Below the pieces are notes generated by a model. The model had not been told where the DNA came from and searched no databases. It saw only the letters and a list, made by a program, of their open reading frames with translations. DNA of 33,846 nt from a bacterium UBP1_UBA4783 (GTDB lineage: Bacteria > Krumholzibacteriota > Krumholzibacteriia > Krumholzibacteriales > Krumholzibacteriaceae): assembly GCA_002403075.1 (NCBI GenBank), contig DHHB01000050.1, positions 59,191 through 93,036 of the forward strand, given 5' to 3'. This document shows, piece after piece, positions 15,280 to 24,550 of this stretch. The position numbers and the translations under genes are program-made. Position 1 is the stretch's first letter. The number at the start of each line of letters is the position of its first letter.

Positions 15280-16096
15280 AACGGTGAAGGCGGCGATCCT
15301 CGAGGACGCCGCCCGCAGGGACGCGACGACGAAGCTCCTCGTCGACGCGGGGAGGGCCGGGGACGCCGTCATACGGGCCAAGGCGCGGGGGGTCGTCTCC
15401 GGGCACGACGCGGCCCGCGAGGCGTTCCGGGCGCTCGATCCGGCGATCGCCTATTCCGCCGCCTCGCCGGACGGCTCGCGCGTCGAGCCCGGCGCGGCGG
15501 TCGCGCGGATCTACGGGCGCGTGCGGGCGATCCTCTCGGCGGAACGCACCGCGCTCAACTTTCTCCAGCATCTCTCCGGCGTCGCGACGCTCGCGGCGGC
15601 CTTCGCTGAGAAGGTCGCGGGAACCGGCGCCGTCATCCTCGACACGCGCAAAACGACGCCGGGGCTGCGTTTTCTCGAGAAGGAGGCCGTCGTGCACGGC
15701 GGCGGCCGGAACCACCGCGCGGATCTCGCCTCGATGATACTCGTCAAGGACAACCACATCGCCGCCGCCGGAGGGATCGCCGCTGCGGTGAAGAGGCTCG
15801 GAGCGGCGAGGCTCGCCGAGAGCGAGATCGAGGTCGGCTCGCTCGAGGAGCTGCGCGTCCTTCGCGATACGCCGCCCCTGCGGATCATGCTCGACAACTT
15901 CGATCCCGCCGGGGTCTCCGAAGCGGTGGCGGAGATACGGGGGTGGCCGGTCCGCCCCGAGGTAGAGGTTTCGGGCGGGGTGAGCCTCGAGAACGCGGCG
16001 GCGTACGCAGCCGCGGGGGTCGATTTCATATCGGTCGGGGCGCTCACCTCCCGGGCGGGCGTTCTCGACATGAGCCTCGACCTCGAGGGCGTGTAG
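15251..16096 (+). CDS. nadC: nicotinate-nucleotide pyrophosphorylase (carboxylating)
   Basis: 281 residues from GTG 15251 with GGAAAGGAGA upstream, inside the 3' end of uvrB. The enzyme converts quinolinate and PRPP to nicotinate mononucleotide in de novo NAD synthesis. Family boxes are present: ERTALNFLQHLSGVAT, DTRKTTPGLRFLEKEAV with GGGRNHR, LVKDNHI, EVEVSGGVSLENAAAYA and VDFISVGALTS. Catalytic and phosphate-binding Arg, His and Lys residues of these boxes are retained. nadA and nadB are not here. The gene sits before birA and coaX, an arrangement of cofactor genes seen in other bacteria. Confidence 0.96.
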   Translation: MDDRERRVAETVKAAILEDAARRDATTKLLVDAGRAGDAVIRAKARGVVSGHDAAREAFRALDPAIAYSAASPDGSRVEPGAAVARIYGRVRAILSAERTALNFLQHLSGVATLAAAFAEKVAGTGAVILDTRKTTPGLRFLEKEAVVHGGGRNHRADLASMILVKDNHIAAAGGIAAAVKRLGAARLAESEIEVGSLEELRVLRDTPPLRIMLDNFDPAGVSEAVAEIRGWPVRPEVEVSGGVSLENAAAYAAAGVDFISVGALTSRAGVLDMSLDLEGV

Positions 16097-16151
16097 CGCC
16101 GGCGGACGCCGGCGAGAGGTCGGGGCCGCGCCGGAGGGCGCGGCGGATACG

Positions 16152-16973
16152 ATGGAAACGGGGGAAACGGAAGAACGCGGCGCGCCGCTCGATCTTCATC
16201 CGGCGCGGTTGCTCGAGCTCTCCGGGGCAAAGCGTCTCGGGCGCCCGATCTATCTCCTCGACGCGGCCGGGTCGTCGAACGCCGTCGCGGCGGCCGCCGC
16301 GGCGGGAGGCGCCCGCGCGGGAACGCTCTTTCTCGTCGAAGAGCAGACGGGGGGCAAGGGCCGCAAGGGCAGGGAGTGGCGATCGGTGAAAGGGAAGAGC
16401 CTCACGATGTCGCTCCTGCTCCGTCCCCGGCGCCGCGACGAGGCCCTCACGGTGGTCTTCGCGCTCGCGGTCGCCCGCGCGCTCGATCGATTCGCGAGGC
16501 CGCTCGCGCTCAAATGGCCGAACGACCTCTTCCTCGCGGGACGCAAGCTCGGCGGCATCCTCGCCGAAACGACGGGGGAGGCGGTTGTCGTCGGGCTCGG
16601 TCTCAACGTCAACGAGGAGGCCGCGGATTTCACCGGCGACCTCTCCGGCGCGGCGGCGTCGCTGCGCGCGGCCGAGGGGCGGCGGTTCGACCGCGGCGCC
16701 GTTCTCTGCCGCATCCTCGAATCCTTCGAGGCGCTTCACGACGAGTTCGAGCGCGGCGGTTTCGAGCCGCTTCGCGGAGAGGTCGAGAAGCGGCTGCTCC
16801 ATATCGGAAAAGCGGTAACGATCGAGAGCGGCGCGTCGCGGCACGAGGGCGTCTTTCTCGGCGTCACCGGCGACGGGTACGCCCGCGTCGACGTCGGCGG
16901 CGCGGAGCGTGTGTTCCCGTCCGGAGACCTCACGCTGCGGGAGGATTCTCGTGGGAATGATTCTCGTTCTTGA
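16152..16973 (+). CDS. birA: biotin--[acetyl-CoA-carboxylase] ligase, monofunctional (no DNA-binding domain)
   Basis: 273 residues. The catalytic domain starts near residue 30: SSNAVAAAAAAGGARAGTL, EEQTGGKGRKGREWRS (the GRGRxGRxW biotinyl-AMP loop, here GKGRKGREW), KWPNDLF, RKLGGILAE and GLGLNVN. A small C-terminal SH3-like domain follows (GKAVTIESG to VFPSGDLTL). It attaches biotin to carrier proteins such as the BCCP of acetyl-CoA carboxylase. The winged-helix repressor domain of E. coli BirA is absent, so it should not act as a transcription factor. ATG 16152 lies 55 bases after nadC; the end overlaps coaX. Confidence 0.93.
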   Translation: METGETEERGAPLDLHPARLLELSGAKRLGRPIYLLDAAGSSNAVAAAAAAGGARAGTLFLVEEQTGGKGRKGREWRSVKGKSLTMSLLLRPRRRDEALTVVFALAVARALDRFARPLALKWPNDLFLAGRKLGGILAETTGEAVVVGLGLNVNEEAADFTGDLSGAAASLRAAEGRRFDRGAVLCRILESFEALHDEFERGGFEPLRGEVEKRLLHIGKAVTIESGASRHEGVFLGVTGDGYARVDVGGAERVFPSGDLTLREDSRGNDSRS

Positions 16974-17787
16974 CCGGGGAAACTCTTCCCTCAAAGCCTC
17001 GCTGTTCGACTCGGGGAGGATCGTGAAACGCTGGCGCGACGAATCGTCGAGCGCCCGCTCGCTCCGCGCGATCGTCGCGGAGGCGATTCGAGCCTGCCCG
17101 CCGGCGCCGCCGGCGGCGGACGCGGGGAGAAAAAGGCGCTCGTCGAAGGCCGGGGCGAAATCCGCGCCGGGCCGGCCCCGGCCGTGCATCGAAGGCGCCG
17201 CGTTCTCGAGCGTCGTGCCCGAGTGGCGCGCGTCGATCCTCCGCTCGCTGCGTGCGGCCGGGGTGCGGCGGATCGTCGCCGCGGGGCCGCGCATCGAGCT
17301 GCCGTTTTCGCTTCTCGTCGATTCTCCCGAGCGTCTGGGACCGGACCGCGTCGCCGCCGCGGCCGGCGTCGTCGCCTACGGCGGGAGGGACGCCGTCATC
17401 ATCGACGCCGGGAGCGCGGTGACGGTCGACGTGCTCTCGGGCGGAGCGTTTCTCGGCGGGGCGATCTTTCCCGGAGAGCGGCTTCTGCTTTCGGCGCTCC
17501 ACGGGGGAACGGCCGCTTTGCCGCGGATCGCCCCGGCGGAGGGCGTTCCGCGGGTGCCGGGGAAGGATACCGGCGGGGCGATGCTCGCCGGCGCCTTCTG
17601 GGGGCTCGCGGGCGCAGTGAAGGAGCTCACGCGGCGCTCCCTCTCGGTGCTTTCGGAGGGCGCGGCCGTGTGGATCACGGGAGGCGGAGCCGACGCGCTC
17701 GCCCCGCATATCGGCGTCGAAACGCGCCACGAGCCCGACCTCGTCGCGGTCGGACTCCACTACCTCTACCGGCTGAACGAGAAATAG
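16951..17787 (+). CDS. coaX: type III pantothenate kinase
   Basis: 278 residues. The ASKHA-fold kinase phosphorylates pantothenate, the first step of CoA synthesis, so it acts downstream of panB and panC at 24.5-26.3 kb. The motifs are VLDRGNSSLKASLFDSG (phosphate 1), FSSVVPEW, LGPDRVAAAAGVVAYGG, VIIDAGSAVTVDVLSG (phosphate 2), GAIFPGERLLLSALH, TGGAMLAGAFWG and WITGGGADALAPH. A basic Ser/Lys/Arg-rich insert (about residues 50-72) before FSSVVP is unusual. GTG 16951 has GGGAGG six bases upstream and is preferred. ATG 16957 is the alternative. It overlaps the birA end by 23 bases. Confidence 0.93.
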   Translation: MGMILVLDRGNSSLKASLFDSGRIVKRWRDESSSARSLRAIVAEAIRACPPAPPAADAGRKRRSSKAGAKSAPGRPRPCIEGAAFSSVVPEWRASILRSLRAAGVRRIVAAGPRIELPFSLLVDSPERLGPDRVAAAAGVVAYGGRDAVIIDAGSAVTVDVLSGGAFLGGAIFPGERLLLSALHGGTAALPRIAPAEGVPRVPGKDTGGAMLAGAFWGLAGAVKELTRRSLSVLSEGAAVWITGGGADALAPHIGVETRHEPDLVAVGLHYLYRLNEK

Positions 17788-17819
17788 CGCGCCGAAAGCT
17801 CAGCGCCGAAAATTTCCTC

Positions 17820-17848
17820 TTGCGTTTTTCCGCCCGCGCGATTATATA
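17820..17848 (+). promoter_or_regulatory. putative housekeeping promoter of groES-groEL
   Basis: TTGCGT (17820-17825), 17 bases, TATATA (17843-17848), in a short AT-rich patch between coaX and groES. Predicted start is near 17855, directly beside the CIRCE-like repeat, which is where HrcA operators usually lie. Confidence 0.55.
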
Positions 17849-17858
17849 TTTCTCCACG

Positions 17859-17885
17859 ATAGCAATCAATTGGTAAGAGTGCCAA
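17859..17885 (+). promoter_or_regulatory. degenerate CIRCE operator (HrcA binding site) before groES
   Basis: ATAGCAATC-N9-GAGTGCCAA at 17859-17885, compared with the CIRCE consensus TTAGCACTC-N9-GAGTGCTAA. The left arm matches 7 of 9, the right arm 8 of 9, and the spacer is exactly nine bases. CIRCE is bound by the repressor HrcA and controls groESL in many bacteria. No hrcA gene is in the window. Confidence 0.65.
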
Positions 17886-17920
17886 ATCCTTGTAAATGAA
17901 AGAGAAGGAGGGATAACAGT

Positions 17921-18208
17921 ATGAAGATCATGCCTCTGGCTGACCGCGTCCTCGTGAAGCCGATGGACGTCAAAGAGGTGAAGAAAGGCGGGATCATCAT
18001 TCCGGATACCGCCAAGGAAAAGCCTCAGGAGGGCGAAGTCGTGGCGGTCGGAAAGGGCCGCATCAACGAGACGAGCGGCGAGCGGATCGCGCTCGAGGTG
18101 AAGAAGGGCGACAAGGTTCTCTACGGAAAGTACTCGGGAACCGAGATCACGATCGACGACGTCGAATATCTCATCCTGCGCGAGAGCGACATCCTGGCGG
18201 TTCTCTAG
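17921..18208 (+). CDS. groES: co-chaperonin GroES
   Basis: 95 residues, full length. It forms the heptameric lid of the GroEL chamber in the cytoplasm. The sequence is typical: MPLADRVLVKPMD, then GGIIIPDTAKEKPQEGEVVAVGKG, KKGDKVLYGKYSGTEI and YLILRESDILAVL. The mobile loop (about residues 18-32) that contacts GroEL is intact. ATG 17921 follows AAGGAGGG. Regulation is probably by heat shock through the CIRCE-like element just upstream. groEL starts 28 bases after its TAG. Confidence 0.98.
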   Translation: MKIMPLADRVLVKPMDVKEVKKGGIIIPDTAKEKPQEGEVVAVGKGRINETSGERIALEVKKGDKVLYGKYSGTEITIDDVEYLILRESDILAVL

Positions 18209-18236
18209 ACCAGATCGGAAGGGGTGAAAGGTACCA

Positions 18237-19862
<1,626 letters not shown>

Positions 19863-19889
19863 GAGCCGGCCCGGCCGGTTCGAAACGAT

Positions 19890-19930
19890 ACGGGCGCTCG
19901 GCGGCTCGGGCCGCGGGCGCCCGTTTTTTT
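19890..19930 (+). terminator. intrinsic terminator of groESL
   Basis: ACGGGCGC at 19890-19897 pairs with GCGCCCGT at 19917-19924, enclosing a GC-rich loop that can pair further (CGGC/GCCG), and is followed by a run of T to 19930. It lies 27 bases after groEL. This is the clearest Rho-independent terminator in the window. Confidence 0.85.
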
Positions 19931-19967
19931 ACGCCGCCGGCGCTCCCGGCGCCACCGTAAAATTAGC

Positions 19968-19996
19968 TTGAATTTCAGGTTAGCGGACACTATTTT
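19968..19996 (+). promoter_or_regulatory. putative sigma-70 promoter of the PKD/propeller lipoprotein
   Basis: TTGAAT (19968-19973), a 17-base spacer, TATTTT (19991-19996), in AT-rich DNA just after the groESL terminator. Predicted start is about 20003, leaving a leader of about 80 bases to the TTG start. The TTG that opens the longest frame at 19968 is this -35 box, so it is not a start codon. Confidence 0.6.
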
Positions 19997-20084
19997 ATCC
20001 ACGTACCGTAACGACGAGCGCTTGATGACGAAGGGATACTGTGGGCCGGGTTCTCTCCCCCTCAGGCAATCGGGAGGTCGAACG

Positions 20085-21707
20085 TTGAGTCGCTATTCTG
20101 CAATGTCGCGGGCTGCGGCGCTTCCGCTCCTTACCCTGACGATGCTTCTCGCGGCGGGTTGTTCGGATGACCCGACGGTGGTCCCGCCGACTCCGGCGGG
20201 GATCGAGCTCATAACGATCCTCTGCAATCCGCTCGCCCCGGCGCCATCCGCGACGGCGACCCTCACGGCGCAGGTCTCCGGCGAAGGGGGAGAGGCGAAT
20301 TTCGAGTGGACGGTGAGCGCGGGAACGCTCGGCGATAACGGCGCGATCACGATCGAGTGGCAGGTTCCCGCGGACCCCGGCGTCTATTCGGTCACCGTCG
20401 TGGCGCGGATCGCGTCGGCGGCGGATACGATGACGAGGCACTTCCTCGTGCGCAGATTCGAATCGATCCCGACGGGCATCCGGTACAGCCTCGATCCGAA
20501 CATCATCGGCGGCGAGCTCTACTTCGTCGGCTCCACGATCTCGCCGACGAGCAACTCGTTCCTCGGCTACCACGCGTACTATTACTCCTTCCAGTCGGTG
20601 CTCATCACGACGAACCCCAGTCCGACGATCGACGGCGGCGCCGAGTTCATGTTCGGGCCGGAGGGCCTCCTGGCCTCGGTCGTCACGGGCGGTTCCGAAT
20701 TCCTCCGCCAGCAGCCGATGAACGTCATCTACTTCTCGCTTCCCGACGGTCCGAAGCGGTACGTGTCGAACAACGATCTGCTCGGAACGACGTTCCGCAA
20801 GAACCAGCACGTTCACCCCGACGGCTCGCCGGACATGTCGACGGTCGTCTGGCAGATAAACAGGGTGGGGGCCATCGACGACGGAACGCGCGACCTCATC
20901 AACATCAACTTCCGGAGCGGAACCTCCGCCATCCGGCGCCTCACCTCGAGCGTCGACTCGACGTTCATATTCGGAGCGTGGACGTACAAATACTACCGCA
21001 ACGTGAGACCGCTCTTCTCCCCCGACATGAGCACCATCGTGTACTTCGTCGATTCGACGGGCACCTATGAGCCGTGTCTCATGCCGCTCGCGGGAAACAA
21101 TCCCCTGATCGACGAGCGGCGGGCCCTCATGGTCGACGCGCGCCGCGGCATCTTCTACTACGCGGGGATCAAAGTGTCGCAGTGGACGGTCTTCGAGTGG
21201 AATCCGACCGCTCCAAATCAGCTGTTCTTCATCGACGGCTCGCGCAAGCTGTGTATGCTCGACATCTCGTCGGAGTCGGTCGAGGTCCTCTCGGAAAAGG
21301 TGAGCGAGTTCGCCTTCTCCGACGACGGCGCGCTCGCGGGGATCGGCGAGGACGGAGTGTACCTCGCTCTTCCCGGCGGGGAGCCGAAGCGGATTTTCGA
21401 GAGGGAGCGCAGCAGCGACGACCTCGTCGGCCTCAGCTGGTCTCCGGGCACGAGCGACAAGCGGATCGTTTTCCGGATGGTCCGCAAAGGGGCGTCCGTC
21501 GCCGAGGGCTTCTCGACGTTCATTCTGTACTCGCTCGAAGACGACCGCTGGTACTACGCGTCTCCCCGGATCGCGCTGGGCACCGAGCTGGAGTTCGACG
21601 ACTTCCGCTGGAATCGGGCCGCCTTCGAGCCGTTCGGGGGCGGATTCATCATGCCCGTTCCCGTACCCACGGGCGGCGGCGGCGTGACGCTCTACCGGTC
21701 CTACTGA
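20085..21707 (+). CDS. lipoprotein with Ig/PKD-like domain and probable beta-propeller, unknown function
   Basis: 540 residues from TTG 20085 with GGAGGT upstream; ATG 20103 is possible but has no ribosome site. The lipobox LLAAGC places the lipidated cysteine at residue 26, so it is an outer- or inner-membrane-anchored lipoprotein. Residues about 37-130 read as a PKD/Ig-like beta-sandwich (ATLTAQVSGEGGEANFEWTV, then DPGVYSVTVVARI). The rest contains repeated Asp-rich strands such as HPDGSPDMSTVVWQINR, LFSPDMSTIVYFVDS and LVGLSWSPGTSDKRIVF, resembling the PD40/TolB propeller repeats. No catalytic residues are evident. Its own promoter and flanking genes (groEL, an aminotransferase) give no functional hint; a surface binding role is only inference. 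Confidence 0.7.
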   Translation: MSRYSAMSRAAALPLLTLTMLLAAGCSDDPTVVPPTPAGIELITILCNPLAPAPSATATLTAQVSGEGGEANFEWTVSAGTLGDNGAITIEWQVPADPGVYSVTVVARIASAADTMTRHFLVRRFESIPTGIRYSLDPNIIGGELYFVGSTISPTSNSFLGYHAYYYSFQSVLITTNPSPTIDGGAEFMFGPEGLLASVVTGGSEFLRQQPMNVIYFSLPDGPKRYVSNNDLLGTTFRKNQHVHPDGSPDMSTVVWQINRVGAIDDGTRDLININFRSGTSAIRRLTSSVDSTFIFGAWTYKYYRNVRPLFSPDMSTIVYFVDSTGTYEPCLMPLAGNNPLIDERRALMVDARRGIFYYAGIKVSQWTVFEWNPTAPNQLFFIDGSRKLCMLDISSESVEVLSEKVSEFAFSDDGALAGIGEDGVYLALPGGEPKRIFERERSSDDLVGLSWSPGTSDKRIVFRMVRKGASVAEGFSTFILYSLEDDRWYYASPRIALGTELEFDDFRWNRAAFEPFGGGFIMPVPVPTGGGGVTLYRSY

Positions 21708-21745
21708 TGCGCGCTTCCCCGTCCGGCCGGCAGACAGGTCGCGGC

Positions 21746-22918
21746 ATGCGCGCGCAGCGGCTCGAGCAGCTTCCCCCGTACCTTTTCGTCGAGATCGACC
21801 GTCTCAAGGAGCGCCGCCGCCTCGCGGGCGCCGTTCTGCTCGATCTCGGGATAGGCGATCCCGATCTCGGCGCGCCCCCCGAGCTCGTCGCCGCGCTCGT
21901 CGCGGCGCTCCCGGAGAAGGAGCGGCACCGGTATCCGCCGGACCGCGGGCTCCCCGCGCTGATCGGCGCGGTGAGGGACTGGGCGCGGCGGAAGCACGGC
22001 GTCGCTCTCGGCGAGGACGAGATCCTCGTCACGATCGGGAGCAAGGAAGCGATCGGGCACCTGCCGCTCGCGGTCGCGGATCCGGGGGACGCGGTGATCG
22101 TGCCCGATCCGGGCTACCCCGTGTACCACTCCGGCGCCGTGTTCGCCGGCGCCCGCTCCGTACGCTGTCCGCTCGATCCCGCGTCCGGTTTTCGCCCGAA
22201 CCTCGGCGCGCTCGTCCCCGCGGATCTCGAACGCGCCCGGCTCATCTTCGTCAACTATCCCAACAACCCCACCGCCGCGGTCGCCGACGAGTCGCTCTAC
22301 CGCGACTGCATCGCGTTCGTGAAGAAGCACGGTCTCGTGCTCGCCGGCGACTCCGCGTACGGAGACATCTGGTACGAGGAGCCTCCGGCCCCGCTGTTCC
22401 CCGCCGCGCGCGGATCGGGCGCCGCGTTCATCGAGTTCTTCTCGTTTTCGAAGACCTTTTCCGTCACGGGCTGGCGCGTCGGGTTCGCGATCGGCTCGCC
22501 CGAGGTCGTCGCGGCGCTCGCGAAGCTCAAGAACAACCTCGATTCGGGCGTTTTCAGCTGCATCCAGCAGGCCGTCGCGGATGTCCTCTCGGGGCCGTAC
22601 GACGCGGTCATGGAGCGGATGCGGGGGACGTACCGCGAGCGCAGGGACATCCTCGCGGGCCATCTCGAGCGCGGGGGCTTCGAGTTCGCGAAGCCGCGCG
22701 CGACGTTCTACTTCTGGATACGGACCCCCGGCGGCATGAGCTCGATCGAGTGCTGCCGGTTTCTCATCGAGGAGCTCGATATCGTCGCGACCCCCGGCGT
22801 CGGTTTCGGTCCGAGCGGCGAGGGGTACTTCCGTCTATCGATCACGACCGGCACGGACACCGTCCGCGAAGCGGGGCGCCGGCTCGAAACGCTCGGCGCG
22901 CGTCTCGCGAACGGGTAA
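21746..22918 (+). CDS. dapL: class I/II PLP aminotransferase, LL-diaminopimelate aminotransferase (DapL)-like
   Basis: 390 residues of a fold-type I PLP enzyme. The N-terminus RLEQLPPYLFVEIDRLK with LLDLGIGDPDLGAPPE is characteristic of the DapL group, which converts tetrahydrodipicolinate to LL-diaminopimelate for lysine and peptidoglycan. Other landmarks are VPDPGYPVYHSGAVFAGA, INYPNNPTAA-type box VNYPNNPTAAV, and FSFSKTFSVTGWRVGFAIGS with the PLP lysine at residue 236. Related alanine or aspartate aminotransferases cannot be excluded, because no other dap gene is nearby. ATG 21746 gives the usual family start. The in-frame ATG 21707 overlaps the lipoprotein stop (ATGA) and would add 13 residues. 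Confidence 0.8.
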   Translation: MRAQRLEQLPPYLFVEIDRLKERRRLAGAVLLDLGIGDPDLGAPPELVAALVAALPEKERHRYPPDRGLPALIGAVRDWARRKHGVALGEDEILVTIGSKEAIGHLPLAVADPGDAVIVPDPGYPVYHSGAVFAGARSVRCPLDPASGFRPNLGALVPADLERARLIFVNYPNNPTAAVADESLYRDCIAFVKKHGLVLAGDSAYGDIWYEEPPAPLFPAARGSGAAFIEFFSFSKTFSVTGWRVGFAIGSPEVVAALAKLKNNLDSGVFSCIQQAVADVLSGPYDAVMERMRGTYRERRDILAGHLERGGFEFAKPRATFYFWIRTPGGMSSIECCRFLIEELDIVATPGVGFGPSGEGYFRLSITTGTDTVREAGRRLETLGARLANG

Positions 22919-22929
22919 GGAGGTTCCCC

Positions 22930-23304
22930 GTGCTCGAGGAGAAGATCACGCTCAAGGGGATTACGGTGTTCGGCTACTACGGCGTTTCGCCGATGGAGAG
23001 GGAGATCGGGCAGAAGCTCGAGCTCGACGTCGAGTTCCACCACGATTTCACGAAGGCGTGCGTCACCGACGCCCTCGAGGACACGGTGAACTATGAGCGC
23101 GCGTACGCCAAGGTGATGGAGACGGTCGAGGGGAACCGCTTCAACCTGCTCGAGACGCTCGCGGACGCCATCTGCCGCGCGCTCATCGAGCAGTTTCCCG
23201 CCGTGAGGTCGGTCCGAACGACGGTTCGCAAGCTCACCCTTCCGTTCCCGAACGCCATGTCGCACGTCGAGGTGGTCGTTGAGCGGACCTCGCGGGAATC
23301 CTGA
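22930..23304 (+). CDS. folB: dihydroneopterin aldolase
   Basis: 124 residues from GTG 22930, preceded by a consensus AAGGAGGT. FolB cleaves 7,8-dihydroneopterin to 6-hydroxymethyl-dihydropterin in folate synthesis. The motifs are LKGITVFGYYGVSPMEREIGQKLELDV (catalytic Glu in the MEREIGQ box), NYERAYAKVMETVEG, FNLLETLADAICRALI and the C-terminal VRKLTLPFP with the catalytic lysine. The usual GYHGV reads GYYGV. The open frame runs further upstream within the aminotransferase gene, but the ribosome site fixes this start. It overlaps folK by 26 bases, and the two enzymes act in sequence. Confidence 0.93.
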   Translation: MLEEKITLKGITVFGYYGVSPMEREIGQKLELDVEFHHDFTKACVTDALEDTVNYERAYAKVMETVEGNRFNLLETLADAICRALIEQFPAVRSVRTTVRKLTLPFPNAMSHVEVVVERTSRES

Positions 23305-23806
23305 AGCGCCGGCGCTCCTCTCTCTCGGCTCGAACCTCGGGAACAGGGAAGAGACGCTTCTCCGGGCGTTCGCCCGCATCGGACGCTCGGACGGATTGCT
23401 TCTCGAGGCCGCGAGCTCCCTGTACGAGACCGAGCCGGTCGGCTTCCCGGCCGGCCGCCTCTTCGTGAACGCGGCGTGCGCCGTGAGAACGGCGCTTCCG
23501 CCTCGGGATCTCCTCGATCTCTGCTTCTCGATCGAACGCGAGCTCGGAAGGACGCGCGGCGGGCCGTCCCTCGATCGCACACTCGATATCGATCTTCTCG
23601 CCTACGGCGATCTCGCGATCGCCGAGCCGGATCTCTCGGTGCCTCATCCGCGCCTCCGCGAGCGGCTCTTCGTTCTCGTGCCGCTCGCCGAGATACGGCC
23701 CGACGTCCCGCTTCCTCCCGACGGAAGGACGGTTCGCGAGATCCTGCGCGCGCATCACGGCGGGGGCTGGGCGAGGCGGGTGTCGTCGAGGGGGGAAGCG
23801 CGCTGA
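23279..23806 (+). CDS. folK: 2-amino-4-hydroxy-6-hydroxymethyldihydropteridine pyrophosphokinase
   Basis: 175 residues from TTG 23279 with CGAGGTGG just upstream, inside the folB end. HPPK transfers pyrophosphate from ATP to the product of FolB. Conserved boxes are LLSLGSNLGNREETL, SSLYETEPVGFP, FVNAACAVRT, IERELGRTRGGPSLDRTLDIDLLAYG (ATP and metal site, Asp-x-Asp) and PHPRLRERLFVLVPLAEI. Length is usual for the family. Folate-pathway partner folP is not present in the window. Confidence 0.94.
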   Translation: MSGPRGNPEAPALLSLGSNLGNREETLLRAFARIGRSDGLLLEAASSLYETEPVGFPAGRLFVNAACAVRTALPPRDLLDLCFSIERELGRTRGGPSLDRTLDIDLLAYGDLAIAEPDLSVPHPRLRERLFVLVPLAEIRPDVPLPPDGRTVREILRAHHGGGWARRVSSRGEAR

Positions 23807-23837
23807 ACGCGTTGTCTATCAAACGGTTGTAATGATG

Positions 23838-23866
23838 TTGACAGGCCGGCCCGTTTGAAATAGTGT
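23838..23866 (+). promoter_or_regulatory. putative promoter of the deoxynucleoside kinase gene, giving a leaderless mRNA
   Basis: A perfect TTGACA (23838-23843), 17 bases, TAGTGT (23861-23866). The start codon of the kinase is at 23873, six bases after the -10 box, so transcription would begin at or next to the ATG. The only purine run, GGGGG at 23867-23871, is one base from the ATG and too close to be a normal Shine-Dalgarno site. Confidence 0.5.
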
Positions 23867-23872
23867 GGGGGC

Positions 23873-24550
23873 ATGAAGGACCTGAAAAAGCGGTTCCTCG
23901 AGAACGGCGTGCGATATATCGCCGTCGAAGGGAATATCGGGGCGGGCAAGACGACGCTCGCGCGGCTCATCGCCGGCGAAACGGGGGCGTCGCTCTTCGA
24001 AGAGCAGGTCGACGACAACCCGTTCCTCTCGAAGTTCTATCAGGACAGGCACGGGTACGCGTTTCAGGCGCAAATCTTCTTTCTCCTCAACCGGTACCGA
24101 CAGCAGCTCGAGATAGCGCAGCGGGATCTTTTCTCGGATCTCGCCGTGGCGGACTACCTCTTCGAAAAGGACAGCATCTTCGCGCACGTCGTGCTCGGCG
24201 ACGACGAGCTCGTTCTCTACAACCGGCTCCTCGAGCAGCTCCGCGGCAGGATCGCGAGCCCCGATCTCGTGATTTACCTTCAGGCCTCGCCGCCCGTGCT
24301 CGTCGACCGGATCAGGCGCCGTGGACGGAGCTTCGAGAAGGGGCTCGGCGAGGACTACCTCTCGACGCTCAACGAGGCGTTCAACCATTTCTTCTTCCAC
24401 TACGAGGGCTCGCCGCTGCTCGTCGTCAACACCGACCGGCTCGACTTCGCCGCGAGCCGCGAGCATCTCGAGGACCTGTTCGCACGCGTCACGGAGCGGT
24501 TCACGGGCACGCGGTTCTACGTGCCCTCGTGGGAGCCGGAGCTGTCATGA
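23873..24550 (+). CDS. deoxynucleoside kinase (deoxyadenosine/deoxyguanosine kinase-type)
   Basis: 225 residues of the dNK family, which phosphorylates deoxynucleosides in salvage. P-loop EGNIGAGKTTLA (19-30), FEEQVDDNPFLSKFYQD (substrate-binding Glu), YAFQAQIFFLLNRYRQQ (contains the Gln of the base site), the VADYLFEKD segment (in place of the ERS box), PDLVIYLQASPPVLVDRI and the lid-type RRRGRSFEKGLGEDYLSTL are visible. Which base is preferred cannot be told. The position between folK and panB recurs in several non-proteobacterial phyla. Its ATGA stop overlaps the panB start. Confidence 0.88.
   Translation: MKDLKKRFLENGVRYIAVEGNIGAGKTTLARLIAGETGASLFEEQVDDNPFLSKFYQDRHGYAFQAQIFFLLNRYRQQLEIAQRDLFSDLAVADYLFEKDSIFAHVVLGDDELVLYNRLLEQLRGRIASPDLVIYLQASPPVLVDRIRRRGRSFEKGLGEDYLSTLNEAFNHFFFHYEGSPLLVVNTDRLDFAASREHLEDLFARVTERFTGTRFYVPSWEPELS

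Noticed and set aside
13186..15381. Long open frame of 731 codons on the minus strand opposite uvrB
   Set aside because: Same reason: uvrB is unambiguous on the other strand, and the antisense product is compositionally biased with no recognisable domain.
19968..20084. N-terminal extension of the lipoprotein from TTG 19968
   Set aside because: This TTG is part of a good -35 box (TTGAAT-N17-TATTTT), so it should not be transcribed as coding sequence. TTG 20085 has a Shine-Dalgarno site and gives a proper lipoprotein signal.
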